From NCBI GenBank assembly GCA_050180235.1, contig JBFXEJ010000168.1, forward strand, positions 1 through 8,923: DNA of 8,923 nucleotides, written 5' to 3'. The stretch comes from JAABRU01 sp050180235 (lineage in GTDB: Bacteria; Desulfobacterota; Desulfobacteria; Desulfobacterales; Desulfococcaceae). Shown here one piece after another: positions 1 through 6,457 of this stretch. The notes beneath the pieces were generated by a model. That model was not told where the DNA came from, did no database searches, and saw nothing but the letters and a program-made list of their open reading frames with translations. Made by a program: the position numbers and the translations under genes. Position 1 is the stretch's first letter. Each line of letters opens with the position of its first letter.

Positions 1-57
1 TATAAATCCCTGAACCTTATTTCCGGAATAATTGAGGAAAAATTACCGGACAGTTAA
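1..57 (+). CDS. possible C-terminal tail of an upstream gene (partial)
   Basis: Frame 1 is open from the window edge to TAA at 55-57 and reads 18 residues, ending IIEEKLPDS. The composition (charged, amphipathic, helix-like) is compatible with the end of a protein, but 18 codons are too few to prove coding and no family can be named. It is followed by AT-rich non-coding DNA, which fits a gene end. It may equally be chance. Confidence 0.3.
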   Translation, partial: YKSLNLISGIIEEKLPDS

Positions 58-412
58 GAATTATATCTCATTAATTACTGTTTCGAAGTATAAAACAGCA
101 AAATATGTTTATATTGGGTTGTTTTTTTCATGATTTTTTTCCGAATCAGCCCTTAACCTCTCCTGCACTCCTGCCGAAGAAGCCGGAATACGGTATTTCA
201 CTATTGTGCAATATGCTGTTGACAAATTTTCAAATATCAATATAATACCAAAATTAATCTTTATTTATTAATTTATGAAAATAAATACAAATAAGGCAGT
301 AAAATTGATTATTCTTCCAAATTAGCTTTTTTCATATTAATTTCCTGAATTCCTGAATTCTGCCTATTTTTAAATAATCAGGATTATGCTTTAAATCAGA
401 GAGGAACTGTTC
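58..412. other. AT-rich intergenic region upstream of the recombinase gene
   Basis: No gene is supported here. The region holds the sigma70-like promoter at 219-246, a small inverted repeat TATTG-TG-CAATA at 202-213 just upstream of the -35 box, and a tandem 8-bp direct repeat TCCTGAAT at 343-350 and 351-358. The small palindrome could be an operator for the recombinase promoter, but nothing beyond its position supports that. Confidence 0.6.
219..246 (+). promoter_or_regulatory. sigma70-type promoter, consensus hexamers
   Basis: TTGACA at 219-224 and TATAAT at 241-246 are both exact consensus hexamers, separated by 16 bp (17 is optimal). Transcription would start near 253 and run into the recombinase gene at 413, leaving a leader of about 160 nt. 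Matching both hexamers by chance at this spacing is unlikely even in AT-rich DNA, but no transcript evidence exists. Confidence 0.6.
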
Positions 413-1351
413 ATGACAGAGCATTTCAAAGCAAAAAGGGATATTTCCGTTTCAGATTCCATAGAGGAATATTTTAATGAAAAAGAGGCAACTGATGCTT
501 TAAGCCAGACATCAGTCCATAACAGAAGATATGAACTGAACAGGTTTGATAAATTCTGTCAAAGCAGAAATATTGTCAAACCGGAGGATATTCATAAAAA
601 TATCCTGATTGCCTATCTTAAAGCCTTAAAAATCAGCAAAGCCTCAAAACTCCATATTATTTATGTTTTAAAGGGATATATGGATTTTCTCGTGGATGAG
701 GAGCTGATACTGGACAATATTGCGGATATTATCGAAAAGCCGAAAACATATATGCCAAAAACAGATTATCTCACTTTTGCGGAACTGGAACGGATATATC
801 AGACAGAGGCGCGGGAAGCTCCCCAAAAATCCGTTGATCGGAATCTGCTGCTTTTTTCTCTTTTTACCGATGTCTGTCTGAGAGTGTCTGAGGTCATTCA
901 TCTTAAACTGCGGGATGTGAGACTTGATGCAAAAGAAATATGGATTACACGCAAACGGAACAAAGTGGAAAAAATTCCCCTGAATGCGGATCTGATCGGA
1001 AAATTCCTGAACTGGTATGAAATCCGGCCTGAATACAAAGGAAGCGATCAGGAATGGGTATTTCTCTCAAGTCACGGACAGCAGCTCAAACGCAGGCAGG
1101 TTCATTATATTGTAAGCAAAGCACTGGAGCGGGCCGGAATTGTGAAACGCAAACAGGGTCCGCATCTGCTGCGCCATTCCGGCGCAAGTCTTAAAGCGCG
1201 GGACGGGGAAAATCTTGTGATGATTCAGTATCTGCTTGGGCATGAAAACCTGAACACAACCCGGAGATACCTTCATTTTGACTGGGAAAATCTGAAAGAA
1301 ATGGTGGAACGCAGTCCGGTCATGGGAAGAAAAGGCTCAGAAATCAAATGA
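413..1351 (+). CDS. tyrosine recombinase/integrase, XerC/XerD-like
   Basis: A site-specific recombinase that would cut and rejoin DNA through a 3'-phosphotyrosine. The 312-residue protein has an N-terminal core-binding (SAM-like) domain at about 14-105 and a C-terminal catalytic domain at about 118-300. All catalytic residues are visible: R157 (in CLRVSE), K181 (in TRKRNK), H251 and R254 (in HLLRH), H277 (in LLGHENL) and the nucleophile Y286 (in RRYLHFD). The H251-H277 and H277-Y286 spacings (26 and 9) match those of XerD, from memory of that protein. Length is normal for a stand-alone Xer-like enzyme. It lacks the extra segment characteristic of integron IntI, so it should not be taken as the integrase of the cassette at 6797-8054. 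The ATG at 413 has an AGAGGA ribosome site at 400-405 and a promoter at 219-246. Its last 15 bases overlap the convergent gene ending at 1337. No tRNA or att core is visible nearby, so the target is unknown. Confidence 0.92.
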   Translation: MTEHFKAKRDISVSDSIEEYFNEKEATDALSQTSVHNRRYELNRFDKFCQSRNIVKPEDIHKNILIAYLKALKISKASKLHIIYVLKGYMDFLVDEELILDNIADIIEKPKTYMPKTDYLTFAELERIYQTEAREAPQKSVDRNLLLFSLFTDVCLRVSEVIHLKLRDVRLDAKEIWITRKRNKVEKIPLNADLIGKFLNWYEIRPEYKGSDQEWVFLSSHGQQLKRRQVHYIVSKALERAGIVKRKQGPHLLRHSGASLKARDGENLVMIQYLLGHENLNTTRRYLHFDWENLKEMVERSPVMGRKGSEIK

Positions 1352-2323
1352 AATATCGCATTCACTTTTGAATTCCTCATCCTCATAAATGAATGCCAGC
1401 GCTGTTTTGGCTCCAAGCAGGCTGTTCAGTGTCCGGTTCTCAAATATGAGGGATGCCTCGTTATTGCTGAAATCATAGAGCAGATTTGCAAGGAAGTCAT
1501 GAAAATCCCCAACAGCGCGCACAGTCAGTTCCGGGCTCAGGGAATCTGAATCCACATGAAAAGAGGAGGAAAAGGAAAAAGAATATTCTTTGTCCTCATC
1601 ACTGATTTCCGGGGATACCTGACCGGGAAGGTAAAATGTGCCGGATTGGTCAAAAATATTTTTGCTGTATTCCATTTTCATATAATCTGTTATCCGTTTT
1701 TCCATATCCTTTATTCTCTTTCCCAGCGATGTCTGCTCCAGTGTTCTGGCCAAAGCATGGGAAAGGGTGTTTACTGCAATATCTCTGCGGATATACTCTA
1801 TTTCCTCCAGTTCATCCTCATAGATGGCAAATCCGGTGATTTCCGAAGGCCCGTTCTCATCGGAATAGTACTGGGCTTTGTTGATAAAAGCCAGATCAGA
1901 ACTTTTTTTCATAATCTCCCTGCCAAAAGCCTGGGCAAACTGCTCCCACAAATCCCTGTCTTCGGAATGCAGGCGGATGGAATCTCTTTCATATGACATA
2001 ATATAAGAATATAAAGGGATAGGCAGCATCAGAGCCGGATTGTCAAAAGAATTGAAGGAAATACCTGATCTGCGACTGTCTGAATCTGCTGTGTCTGAAT
2101 GCCACAGCAGAACCTGTGTGTGATTTTGCTGATGGTTCTCCTTATCAGCAACAACCATTTTCTGTATTTGTATCCGGTCTGTTTTCTCACCTGCACCGCC
2201 GGAGCGGTCCCAGCGGAAGGCATGGCAGAGCCTGGGAAAAACAGTGCATCCTTCCGGCAGTTCCGGACATACCGGCATCATTCCTGTAATAATGACAAAC
2301 AAAGTCAGGATAATTTTTTTCAT
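1337..2323 (-). CDS. exported protein of unknown function
   Basis: I do not recognise a family. The 328-residue protein begins MKK followed by a hydrophobic stretch (about residues 4-16), a plausible Sec signal peptide. C19 is near the expected cleavage point, but the preceding residues (MPV) do not make a standard lipobox. Residues about 25-95 are low in structure, with many polar and charged residues. Residues about 165-220 look helical and may form a coiled coil (acidic ELEEIEYIRRD, then KRIKDMEKR). The C-terminal third alternates hydrophobic and polar residues, suggesting beta strands, and the protein ends SFDF. A periplasmic or outer-membrane location is therefore inferred. The start was chosen because the signal peptide begins there; only a weak GGGGATAAGAAG precedes it. 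It converges on the recombinase gene with a 15-bp overlap and stands alone on its strand. It is probably a real gene, since the reading frame is long and well composed. Confidence 0.7.
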   Translation of the reverse strand: MKKIILTLFVIITGMMPVCPELPEGCTVFPRLCHAFRWDRSGGAGEKTDRIQIQKMVVADKENHQQNHTQVLLWHSDTADSDSRRSGISFNSFDNPALMLPIPLYSYIMSYERDSIRLHSEDRDLWEQFAQAFGREIMKKSSDLAFINKAQYYSDENGPSEITGFAIYEDELEEIEYIRRDIAVNTLSHALARTLEQTSLGKRIKDMEKRITDYMKMEYSKNIFDQSGTFYLPGQVSPEISDEDKEYSFSFSSSFHVDSDSLSPELTVRAVGDFHDFLANLLYDFSNNEASLIFENRTLNSLLGAKTALAFIYEDEEFKSECDISFDF

Positions 2324-2644
2324 CTTCTTATCCCCGCATGAAACAGTCAGCAGATTAAAAATATGCCTGATTCCGGTTCTCCCGATCAGGTGGCAATGTT
2401 CCTGAGGGAAAAAAGGAGCAGACTGTATAAATATTCATTGAAAAAGTCAACGGCTGCCTGACAATGCCAAAAAAATCACAGTATGCAGGAGCAGAGAAAT
2501 CTGCCAAAAAGACAGAACAGCCGATAATATCATTTACCAAAAAAAGAAATAAATCAATGGGGAAAAAAATGTAAAAACAGGTGGGGATTTCCTGCTTTTC
2601 AAAAATGAAAATCAGGTCTGAGGGATTTTTTTGCTCTTCTGATA
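2324..2644. other. intergenic region between divergent genes
   Basis: No gene is supported. An open frame of the regulator gene extends upstream through 2581-2769 from a GTG, but it reads an implausible peptide and lies over the regulator's own promoter and operator candidates. On the minus strand, a 98-codon open frame at 2355-2651 has no ribosome site or recognisable domain. I see no convincing promoter for the exported-protein gene and no strong repeat. Confidence 0.5.
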
Positions 2645-2673
2645 TTGACAAACAGTGCTCTTCATTCTATTTC
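2645..2673 (+). promoter_or_regulatory. candidate promoter for the KaiC-like/XRE/cupin regulator
   Basis: A consensus TTGACA at 2645-2650 is followed after 17 bp by TATTTC at 2668-2673, a weak -10 match. Transcription would begin near 2680, about 90 nt before the preferred start codon at 2770. The weak -10 makes this tentative. Confidence 0.35.
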
Positions 2674-2694
2674 TTTGAAGGTTATACGCGGCAG

Positions 2695-2711
2695 AGCACA
2701 AAATTTGTGCT
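2695..2711. promoter_or_regulatory. 17-bp palindrome, candidate autoregulatory operator
   Basis: AGCACAAAATTTGTGCT is a perfect inverted repeat, with two 8-bp arms around one central base. It sits just downstream of the candidate promoter and 58 bp before the start codon of a gene encoding an XRE helix-turn-helix protein. XRE-type dimers usually bind palindromes of this size and often control their own gene, so an operator is a reasonable inference. No second copy was noticed in the window. Confidence 0.45.
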
Positions 2712-2769
2712 TTTGGCCCTGTTCCCTTTTCTGAAGGTGACAGGAAAATTTCAGATGCAAGGATCAGCA

Positions 2770-4071
2770 ATGGGTGCAAAACAGAACAGGATTTCTTCAG
2801 GTGTCAGCCAGCTTGACCGTCTGCTGGGCGGGCTTTTTATCGGGGACAATGTGGTATGGTATGATGACGCGGGAAGCCTGGCCCACGCGTTCTGCCTGAA
2901 CTTTATTCAGGCATCCCATGCACAGGAAAGACCTCTGATTTATGTCAGTTTTGACCGTTCCCCGAAAAATCTGCTGGAAAAACTGGGGCCCCTGGCAGAA
3001 AGTCAGTATCTCACCATTCTGGACTGCTTTACCCACGGCAAGGGAGACGGATCGGAGATTTTCAGCAGATTTTATGAAAAAAACGGAGCGCAGTGGCCTT
3101 ACCAGATTGTAAGGGTCAATGAACCTGCAAAGCCTGAAACCGTAAGGGATGCCATATACGGTCTTCACAAAACCATGAAGGGCGATGTGCGTTTTGTGTT
3201 TGAAAGCCTGACCGGGATGCAGGATCTCTGGGGCGGAGAGGAGCATATCCTGAAATTTTACACCCATTCCTGCCCTCATCTGTATGAACTTAACACAGTT
3301 GCCTACTGGATCATTGAAAAAGGTGCGCATTCCTCCCGTCTCCGGGCGCATATCAATCAGATCGCACAGGTGGTCATAGATCTTTCCCTGAAAAGAGGAA
3401 AATCAGCGCTGACCATTGTAAAGGCTGAAAAACGCTCGCCGGACACACTCAACAGCCCCAACCATTATCTGAATGAGGGAATGAACATTTCCTTTGAAAA
3501 TGACAAAGACTTTCCCCGGAAAACCGATCTGGGAAAAAGGCTGCGGGAAATCCGATCCTCACAGGGTTTTTCCCAGACAGAACTGGCAAAACTTGTCGGT
3601 GTCACATCCAGCACCATTTCCCAGATTGAAAGCAATCAGATCTATCCTTCCCTTACCGCTCTGTTCAAAATTGCGGAAACCCTTTCTGTGGATGCCGGAG
3701 CCTTTTTCCGCCAGACTGCGGACAGGGAAAACCGCATTGTCTTTTCCTCTGAAAAAGGGGTAAATGTCAGTTTTCCGGATCTGCCCAAAGACAGCATCCG
3801 CGGACGTATGCTCACGCCTCCTGACTTTGAACCCAAAGCTGAGCCCTATATCATTGAAATTCCCGAAGACAGAACCCTGCCTTCCCATTTTTTCATTCAC
3901 AAAGGTGAAGAGATAGGTTATGTTCTGTCCGGAAATCTGCAAACCGAAATCAGAAGAGCCATATACAATGTCGGTCCCGGTGATCTGATCTGTCTGACAT
4001 CCGAGATTCCCTCCTTTTGGAAAAATCCGGGACCCGGAACAGCAAAACTGCTGTGGATCAAAATCCGGTAG
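2770..4071 (+). CDS. XRE-cupin regulator with a degenerate KaiC/RecA-like N-terminal domain
   Basis: A 433-residue cytoplasmic transcription regulator of three parts. Residues about 7-230 follow the KaiC/Rad55-like layout: it opens ISSGVSQLDRLLGGL, the usual start of that fold. The Walker A loop is lost: residues 25-38 read GDNVVWYDDAGSLA with no lysine. The Walker B position carries E145 (VRFVFESLTG) instead of Asp. ATP hydrolysis is therefore unlikely. Residues 254-312 are an XRE helix-turn-helix (FSQTELAKLVGVTSSTISQI). Residues 358-431 are a cupin with motif 1 around H373, H377 and E380-E381; motif 2 has S415-F416 where a metal-binding His is common, so metal binding is doubtful. The start at 2770 is preferred over the upstream in-frame GTG at 2581 because AAGGA lies 6 bases before it, the family begins there, and promoter and operator candidates lie upstream. 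The ATG at 2755 is a weaker alternative. XRE-cupin proteins usually repress metabolic or stress genes; the target and ligand are unknown. Confidence 0.88.
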   Translation: MGAKQNRISSGVSQLDRLLGGLFIGDNVVWYDDAGSLAHAFCLNFIQASHAQERPLIYVSFDRSPKNLLEKLGPLAESQYLTILDCFTHGKGDGSEIFSRFYEKNGAQWPYQIVRVNEPAKPETVRDAIYGLHKTMKGDVRFVFESLTGMQDLWGGEEHILKFYTHSCPHLYELNTVAYWIIEKGAHSSRLRAHINQIAQVVIDLSLKRGKSALTIVKAEKRSPDTLNSPNHYLNEGMNISFENDKDFPRKTDLGKRLREIRSSQGFSQTELAKLVGVTSSTISQIESNQIYPSLTALFKIAETLSVDAGAFFRQTADRENRIVFSSEKGVNVSFPDLPKDSIRGRMLTPPDFEPKAEPYIIEIPEDRTLPSHFFIHKGEEIGYVLSGNLQTEIRRAIYNVGPGDLICLTSEIPSFWKNPGPGTAKLLWIKIR

Positions 4072-4152
4072 CTACCTGCAATAATAACGATTCGCCATTG
4101 ATTTGATCCAAATTTCAGAAAATTCCCTCCTGAGAGGGCAGGGGGTGTGTTT

Positions 4153-4293
4153 AAGGTGATTTCCATTAATGATTATACCGTTTTTCGTAGGGTGGGCACG
4201 GCTTTTTGTGCCCGCCGTTTCAGCAGGACGGCGGGCACAAAAAGCCGTGCCCACCCTGCAATGATGGTACATTTTTTCATGGAAATCGCCTAA
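4153..4293. repeat. element A: MITE-like hairpin element with terminal inverted repeats
   Basis: The left end, GGTGATTTCCAT… at 4155-4179, is inverted at 4266-4290 (GGCGATTTCCAT… when read on the minus strand); 19 of 25 positions agree by hand alignment. Both arms end inward in TACC. TAA lies on both outer sides and may be a target duplication. The whole unit can fold into one long hairpin, with the 30-bp GC palindrome as its core. The outer repeats resemble those of element B (6231-6332). No transposase is present, so if mobile it is non-autonomous. Confidence 0.6.
4189..4257. repeat. perfect 30-bp GC-rich inverted repeat, 9-base loop
   Basis: The arms at 4189-4218 and 4228-4257 are exact reverse complements over 30 bp, beginning AGGGTGGGCACGG and ending CCGTGCCCACCCT, with loop TTCAGCAGG. 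The GGGTGGGC…GCCCACCC theme resembles small dispersed palindromes seen in repeat-rich bacteria. It lacks a U-rich tail and so is not a standard intrinsic terminator, although it could block or shape transcripts. Confidence 0.85.
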
Positions 4294-4316
4294 TAAGTAT
4301 TTTTTCAATGGCAATT

Positions 4317-4325
4317 TGGTATAAT
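4317..4325 (+). promoter_or_regulatory. extended -10 promoter for the DsrE-like gene
   Basis: TGGTATAAT provides an exact -10 hexamer at 4320-4325 preceded by the TGN extension, which lessens the need for a -35 box; none is clear at the expected position. The start codon lies 47 bp downstream of the -10. The promoter lies only about 25 bp outside element A, so the insertion may have changed upstream control. Confidence 0.45.
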
Positions 4326-4372
4326 ACGGATAAGAGTTTTGTCAGAATCTCTGCATAAGGGAGGAATTTTTC

Positions 4373-4927
4373 ATGGGATACAAGGATTCGGATGTTTTTC
4401 TTTTTTTTATTGTGATCTTCATTCTGTTTGTCATATTCGGCAGGAAAAAACCTTCTGGCTCCTCTGCACCGCCACCTCCGCCGCCTCAGGTTCGTCAGGA
4501 ACAGACTTCGGATTATGCACTGCAGACATCCGCGCCGGAAATGCAGAGGTTTGCGGCGGATGGCGGATTTATAAAAGGCGTGTTTGTGGTTATCACTATT
4601 GGCTATGCCCAGACCCAGCTGATGGCCCTGTCCTTATCCACCCAGGTAAAAATGAAAGGAAAAACCATCCGCATTCTTTTATGCGATGCAGCGGGTGAGC
4701 TTGCCATAAAAGGCAGCAGAGAGGTGGTGCTCAAACCCTTTGACAACTCCCCCCAGATGCTTATGAAAGCGCTGATTGCCCAGGGCGTGAAGGTGGAAGT
4801 CTGTCCTTTTTTCCTGGCCAACAAAACTGCCACTCCTGCGGATCTGATAGAAGGGGTATCAGTTGCCCAGCCATCGCTTATTGCAGACGCTCTGATTGAG
4901 CCGGGAACAAAACTTTTTACCTTTTAG
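4373..4927 (+). CDS. membrane-anchored DsrE-family protein
   Basis: A 184-residue protein. Residues 7-23 are one strongly hydrophobic helix, followed by positive charge (GRKK), a proline run at 33-38 and a polar linker to about 65. This predicts a single-pass anchor with the soluble domain in the cytoplasm by the positive-inside rule. Residues 68-184 match the DsrE/DsrF-like fold: a first strand with FVVITIGYA, then IRILLCDAAGELAIKG, LMKALIAQGVKVEVCPFFL and LIEGVSVAQPSLIADAL, ending TKLFTF. C144 is the cysteine usually conserved in this family after the VKVE strand; C104 is a second one. DsrE-like proteins act in sulfur relay or as small redox or unknown-function proteins, so the reaction here is not determined. 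The start is secure: AAGGGAGGAA at 4357-4366 is a strong ribosome site. It is convergent with the J-domain gene, 62 bp away. The anchor and proline linker are unusual, as most DsrE proteins are soluble. Confidence 0.85.
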   Translation: MGYKDSDVFLFFIVIFILFVIFGRKKPSGSSAPPPPPPQVRQEQTSDYALQTSAPEMQRFAADGGFIKGVFVVITIGYAQTQLMALSLSTQVKMKGKTIRILLCDAAGELAIKGSREVVLKPFDNSPQMLMKALIAQGVKVEVCPFFLANKTATPADLIEGVSVAQPSLIADALIEPGTKLFTF

Positions 4928-4989
4928 GGTCTGTATCAAAATAACCGGTTCCAAACCCTCAGGATTTCCGGACAGAAAAACTGTACTGC

Positions 4990-6006
4990 TTATTTTTTTG
5001 CAAATCCCTGCTGTTTCCTTTCCCGGAATTCCTGATACACCTCAGTCAGACGGATAAAAGCCGCAGCATCACCGCCCTGATCCGGATGCAGTTCACGCGC
5101 TTTTCTGCGGTAGAGTCTGGCAAGTTCCTGTCTGCCCATTGTCCGCAGTTCGCTTTCACTGATACCGAAAATGGTGACTGCCTCTTTCATGCTTGCAGTC
5201 TGTTTTTTCTTTGGGGGATTATAATCCCGCCGACTGTTGATCCAGTTCTGGATCATTTCCTCCAGATAGGTGCTGCGGCCGTAATCATTGTCAAAAAACA
5301 TGGTGACATAGCGGATCAGATACTCATGCAGTCCGTTGCAGACATCCATTCCTGCCCAGAATCCGGAATCTCCTTTTATCAGGCAGATTTCTTCCATGAA
5401 AAATTCATCCACCTTTTCCTGATTCAGTCCCTGGGGCATGGTTTTGGCAATGCCCTCGGAAAAATGTTTCTGCATGTCAAAGATCACAAACACATAGTTT
5501 TTGAATTCATGCTCTTTGAGGATTCTCTCCTCATTCATAAAATACTGCTCAATTTCATCTCTGGATTTCTGGCAGAGAACCTGAAACAGTTTGGGAGAAA
5601 CCTGACCGATTCTTCCCTGATCCATCTGTCCGTATTTCAGAAAATGGATTCTGCGCCGGTCAAAAAGATGAAAATCAGTACCGGGTCTGATGTCTTTTTC
5701 TGTTTTGGAAACATGGTTTGCGCCCCGTTTGCGGAAATGCTCCAATGCTCTGCGGATGTCATGCCGGACAAAAGGCCAGAAGATATTATCCAGATCATCC
5801 CCGCAGGGCCTGGCGCCCTGAGACTGCAGATTCTCTTCCACCAAATCATCTATGTAATAGGCATTTCCGCCCGGATAGATGATATATTCTGCAGGATTTC
5901 CCCCCAGATCAAAGAGATCACGGCAGAGCATCTGATCTCCGGCCGCATAGGATTCCCTGATACAGTAATGAACCTGTCTTCCGGTTTTTTTTCGGGCAAG
6001 ATACAT
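4990..6006 (-). CDS. J-domain (DnaJ-like) protein with a large unknown N-terminal region
   Basis: A 338-residue cytoplasmic protein whose last about 60 residues are a J domain: helix II ELARLYRRKARELHPD with the HPD triad at 307-309, then helix III FIRLTEVYQEFRER. J domains stimulate the ATPase of Hsp70 (DnaK) partners. The first about 270 residues have no domain I can name, but RESY, RDLFDLG and YIIYPGGNAYYIDD (residues 17-54) look like a compact conserved module. There is no Gly/Phe linker or zinc-finger region, so this is not canonical DnaJ; it is a client- or function-specific co-chaperone. The start at 6006 was chosen because AGAGG lies 5 bases before it and remembered relatives begin MYLARK. 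The longer frame to 6087 adds LLIPAFSGMTE, which is the translation of a small palindromic repeat (6059-6078), and it has no ribosome site. Confidence 0.85.
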   Translation of the reverse strand: MYLARKKTGRQVHYCIRESYAAGDQMLCRDLFDLGGNPAEYIIYPGGNAYYIDDLVEENLQSQGARPCGDDLDNIFWPFVRHDIRRALEHFRKRGANHVSKTEKDIRPGTDFHLFDRRRIHFLKYGQMDQGRIGQVSPKLFQVLCQKSRDEIEQYFMNEERILKEHEFKNYVFVIFDMQKHFSEGIAKTMPQGLNQEKVDEFFMEEICLIKGDSGFWAGMDVCNGLHEYLIRYVTMFFDNDYGRSTYLEEMIQNWINSRRDYNPPKKKQTASMKEAVTIFGISESELRTMGRQELARLYRRKARELHPDQGGDAAAFIRLTEVYQEFRERKQQGFAKK

Positions 6007-6058
6007 AAAAGCCTCTTCAAAAGTTATGGATGTTATGTGATGCGCAAATTTTTCCGTC

Positions 6059-6078
6059 ATACCGGAGAAAGCCGGTAT
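6059..6078. repeat. short palindromic repeat ATACCGG-N6-CCGGTAT
   Basis: Seven-base arms at 6059-6065 and 6072-6078 flank AGAAAG. With its surroundings (GTCATACCGGAGAAAGCC) it looks like the widespread CATTCCGG-type dispersed hairpin found in many proteobacterial genomes. It lies just upstream of the J-domain gene and explains the spurious N-terminal extension of that frame. Confidence 0.55.
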
Positions 6079-6100
6079 CAGCAGCATACATGAATTAAGC

Positions 6101-6226
6101 AGCTGATGTTACGCCCCGGCGTGGAATTCCCCCCTTTTTTAAAGCAGGGCAGGGGGGATTTGTCCGCAGTCAGTGAAAATCTCCCTTTAAAAAAGGGGGA
6201 AAACGGCCTGCGGCGTAACATCAGTT
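6101..6226. repeat. element D: long imperfect inverted repeat, MITE-like
   Basis: The left arm at 6101-6144 begins AGCTGATGTTACGCC and ends CCCCCCTTTTTTAAAG. The right arm at 6185-6226, read in reverse, begins AACTGATGTTACGCC and ends CCCCCTTTTTTAAAG. The terminal 13 bases (CTGATGTTACGCC) and the inner pyrimidine tracts match exactly, while the stretch between them has diverged. The loop, about 40 bases, carries a second G-rich tract (GCAGGGCAGGGGGGATTT). There is no coding capacity. It abuts element B with only a few bases between. No target duplication is clear. Confidence 0.6.
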
Positions 6227-6230
6227 ATTA

Positions 6231-6332
6231 GGTGATTTCTGAAAATAAATATACCATCTCAGTTCACAGGCACAGGGCAAAAACTGGAAGTTTCTGATAC
6301 TTTTGTGGTATATTCTTTTCCTGAAATCACCC
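6231..6332. mobile_element. element B: MITE-like element with 26-bp terminal inverted repeats
   Basis: The left terminal repeat at 6231-6256 starts GGTGATTTC and ends ATATACCA. The right repeat at 6306-6331, inverted, agrees at 22 of 26 positions by hand. TTATTA flanks both sides (6225-6230 and 6333-6338) and may be a 6-bp target duplication, although similar AT-rich bases also flank element A. The core has no gene. Its first 81 bases (6230-6310) recur as element C at 8719-8800 with about 69 of 80 positions identical. No transposase is visible, so mobilisation would need one elsewhere. Confidence 0.65.
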
Positions 6333-6457
6333 TTATTACATGAACCGATTTGTGCAGTGCAACTTCCGCATCCGTAAAAATCAGCAGGTTAAAATTCAAC
6401 TGCGTAACTCACAGTTTAATTATGATTCCTGATGTTATGATGCTGAAACTTATTTTT

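Noticed and set aside
413..1351. Treating the tyrosine recombinase as the integron integrase of the cassette
   Set aside because: It lacks the additional IntI-specific segment in the catalytic domain and lies more than 5 kb from the attC; it looks like a generic Xer-type enzyme.
4126..4140. CCCTC-CTGA-GAGGG hairpin after the XRE-cupin gene as a terminator
   Set aside because: The stem is short and no U-tract follows; it may be a decayed G-tract of the element D type, but this cannot be shown.
6007..6087. Upstream ATG at 6087 as start of the J-domain gene
   Set aside because: The extra residues are translated from the ATACCGG palindrome, neither ATG at 6087 nor at 6060 has a ribosome site, and GAGG precedes the ATG at 6006.
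5086..6093. Long plus-strand open frame of 335 codons
   Set aside because: It is antisense to the J-domain gene, whose HPD motif and family-like N-terminus identify the true strand; the plus-strand peptide is Phe/Cys/His-rich with no domain.
6100..6226. Element D as a second attC site
   Set aside because: Its ends do not give RYYYAAC and GTTRRRY cores at the expected places, and the arms are continuous long repeats more like a MITE.
6339..6404. Minus-strand frame reading FNLLIFTDAEVALHK as a middle fragment of the VapC toxin
   Set aside because: The resemblance is vague and the stretch is not joined to the recognisable N-terminus; too weak to annotate.
6404..6440. Possible decayed second copy of element D ends (CTGCGTAACTCACAG and CCTGATGTTATGATGC)
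   Set aside because: Only short partial matches in a reshuffled order; it may be chance.
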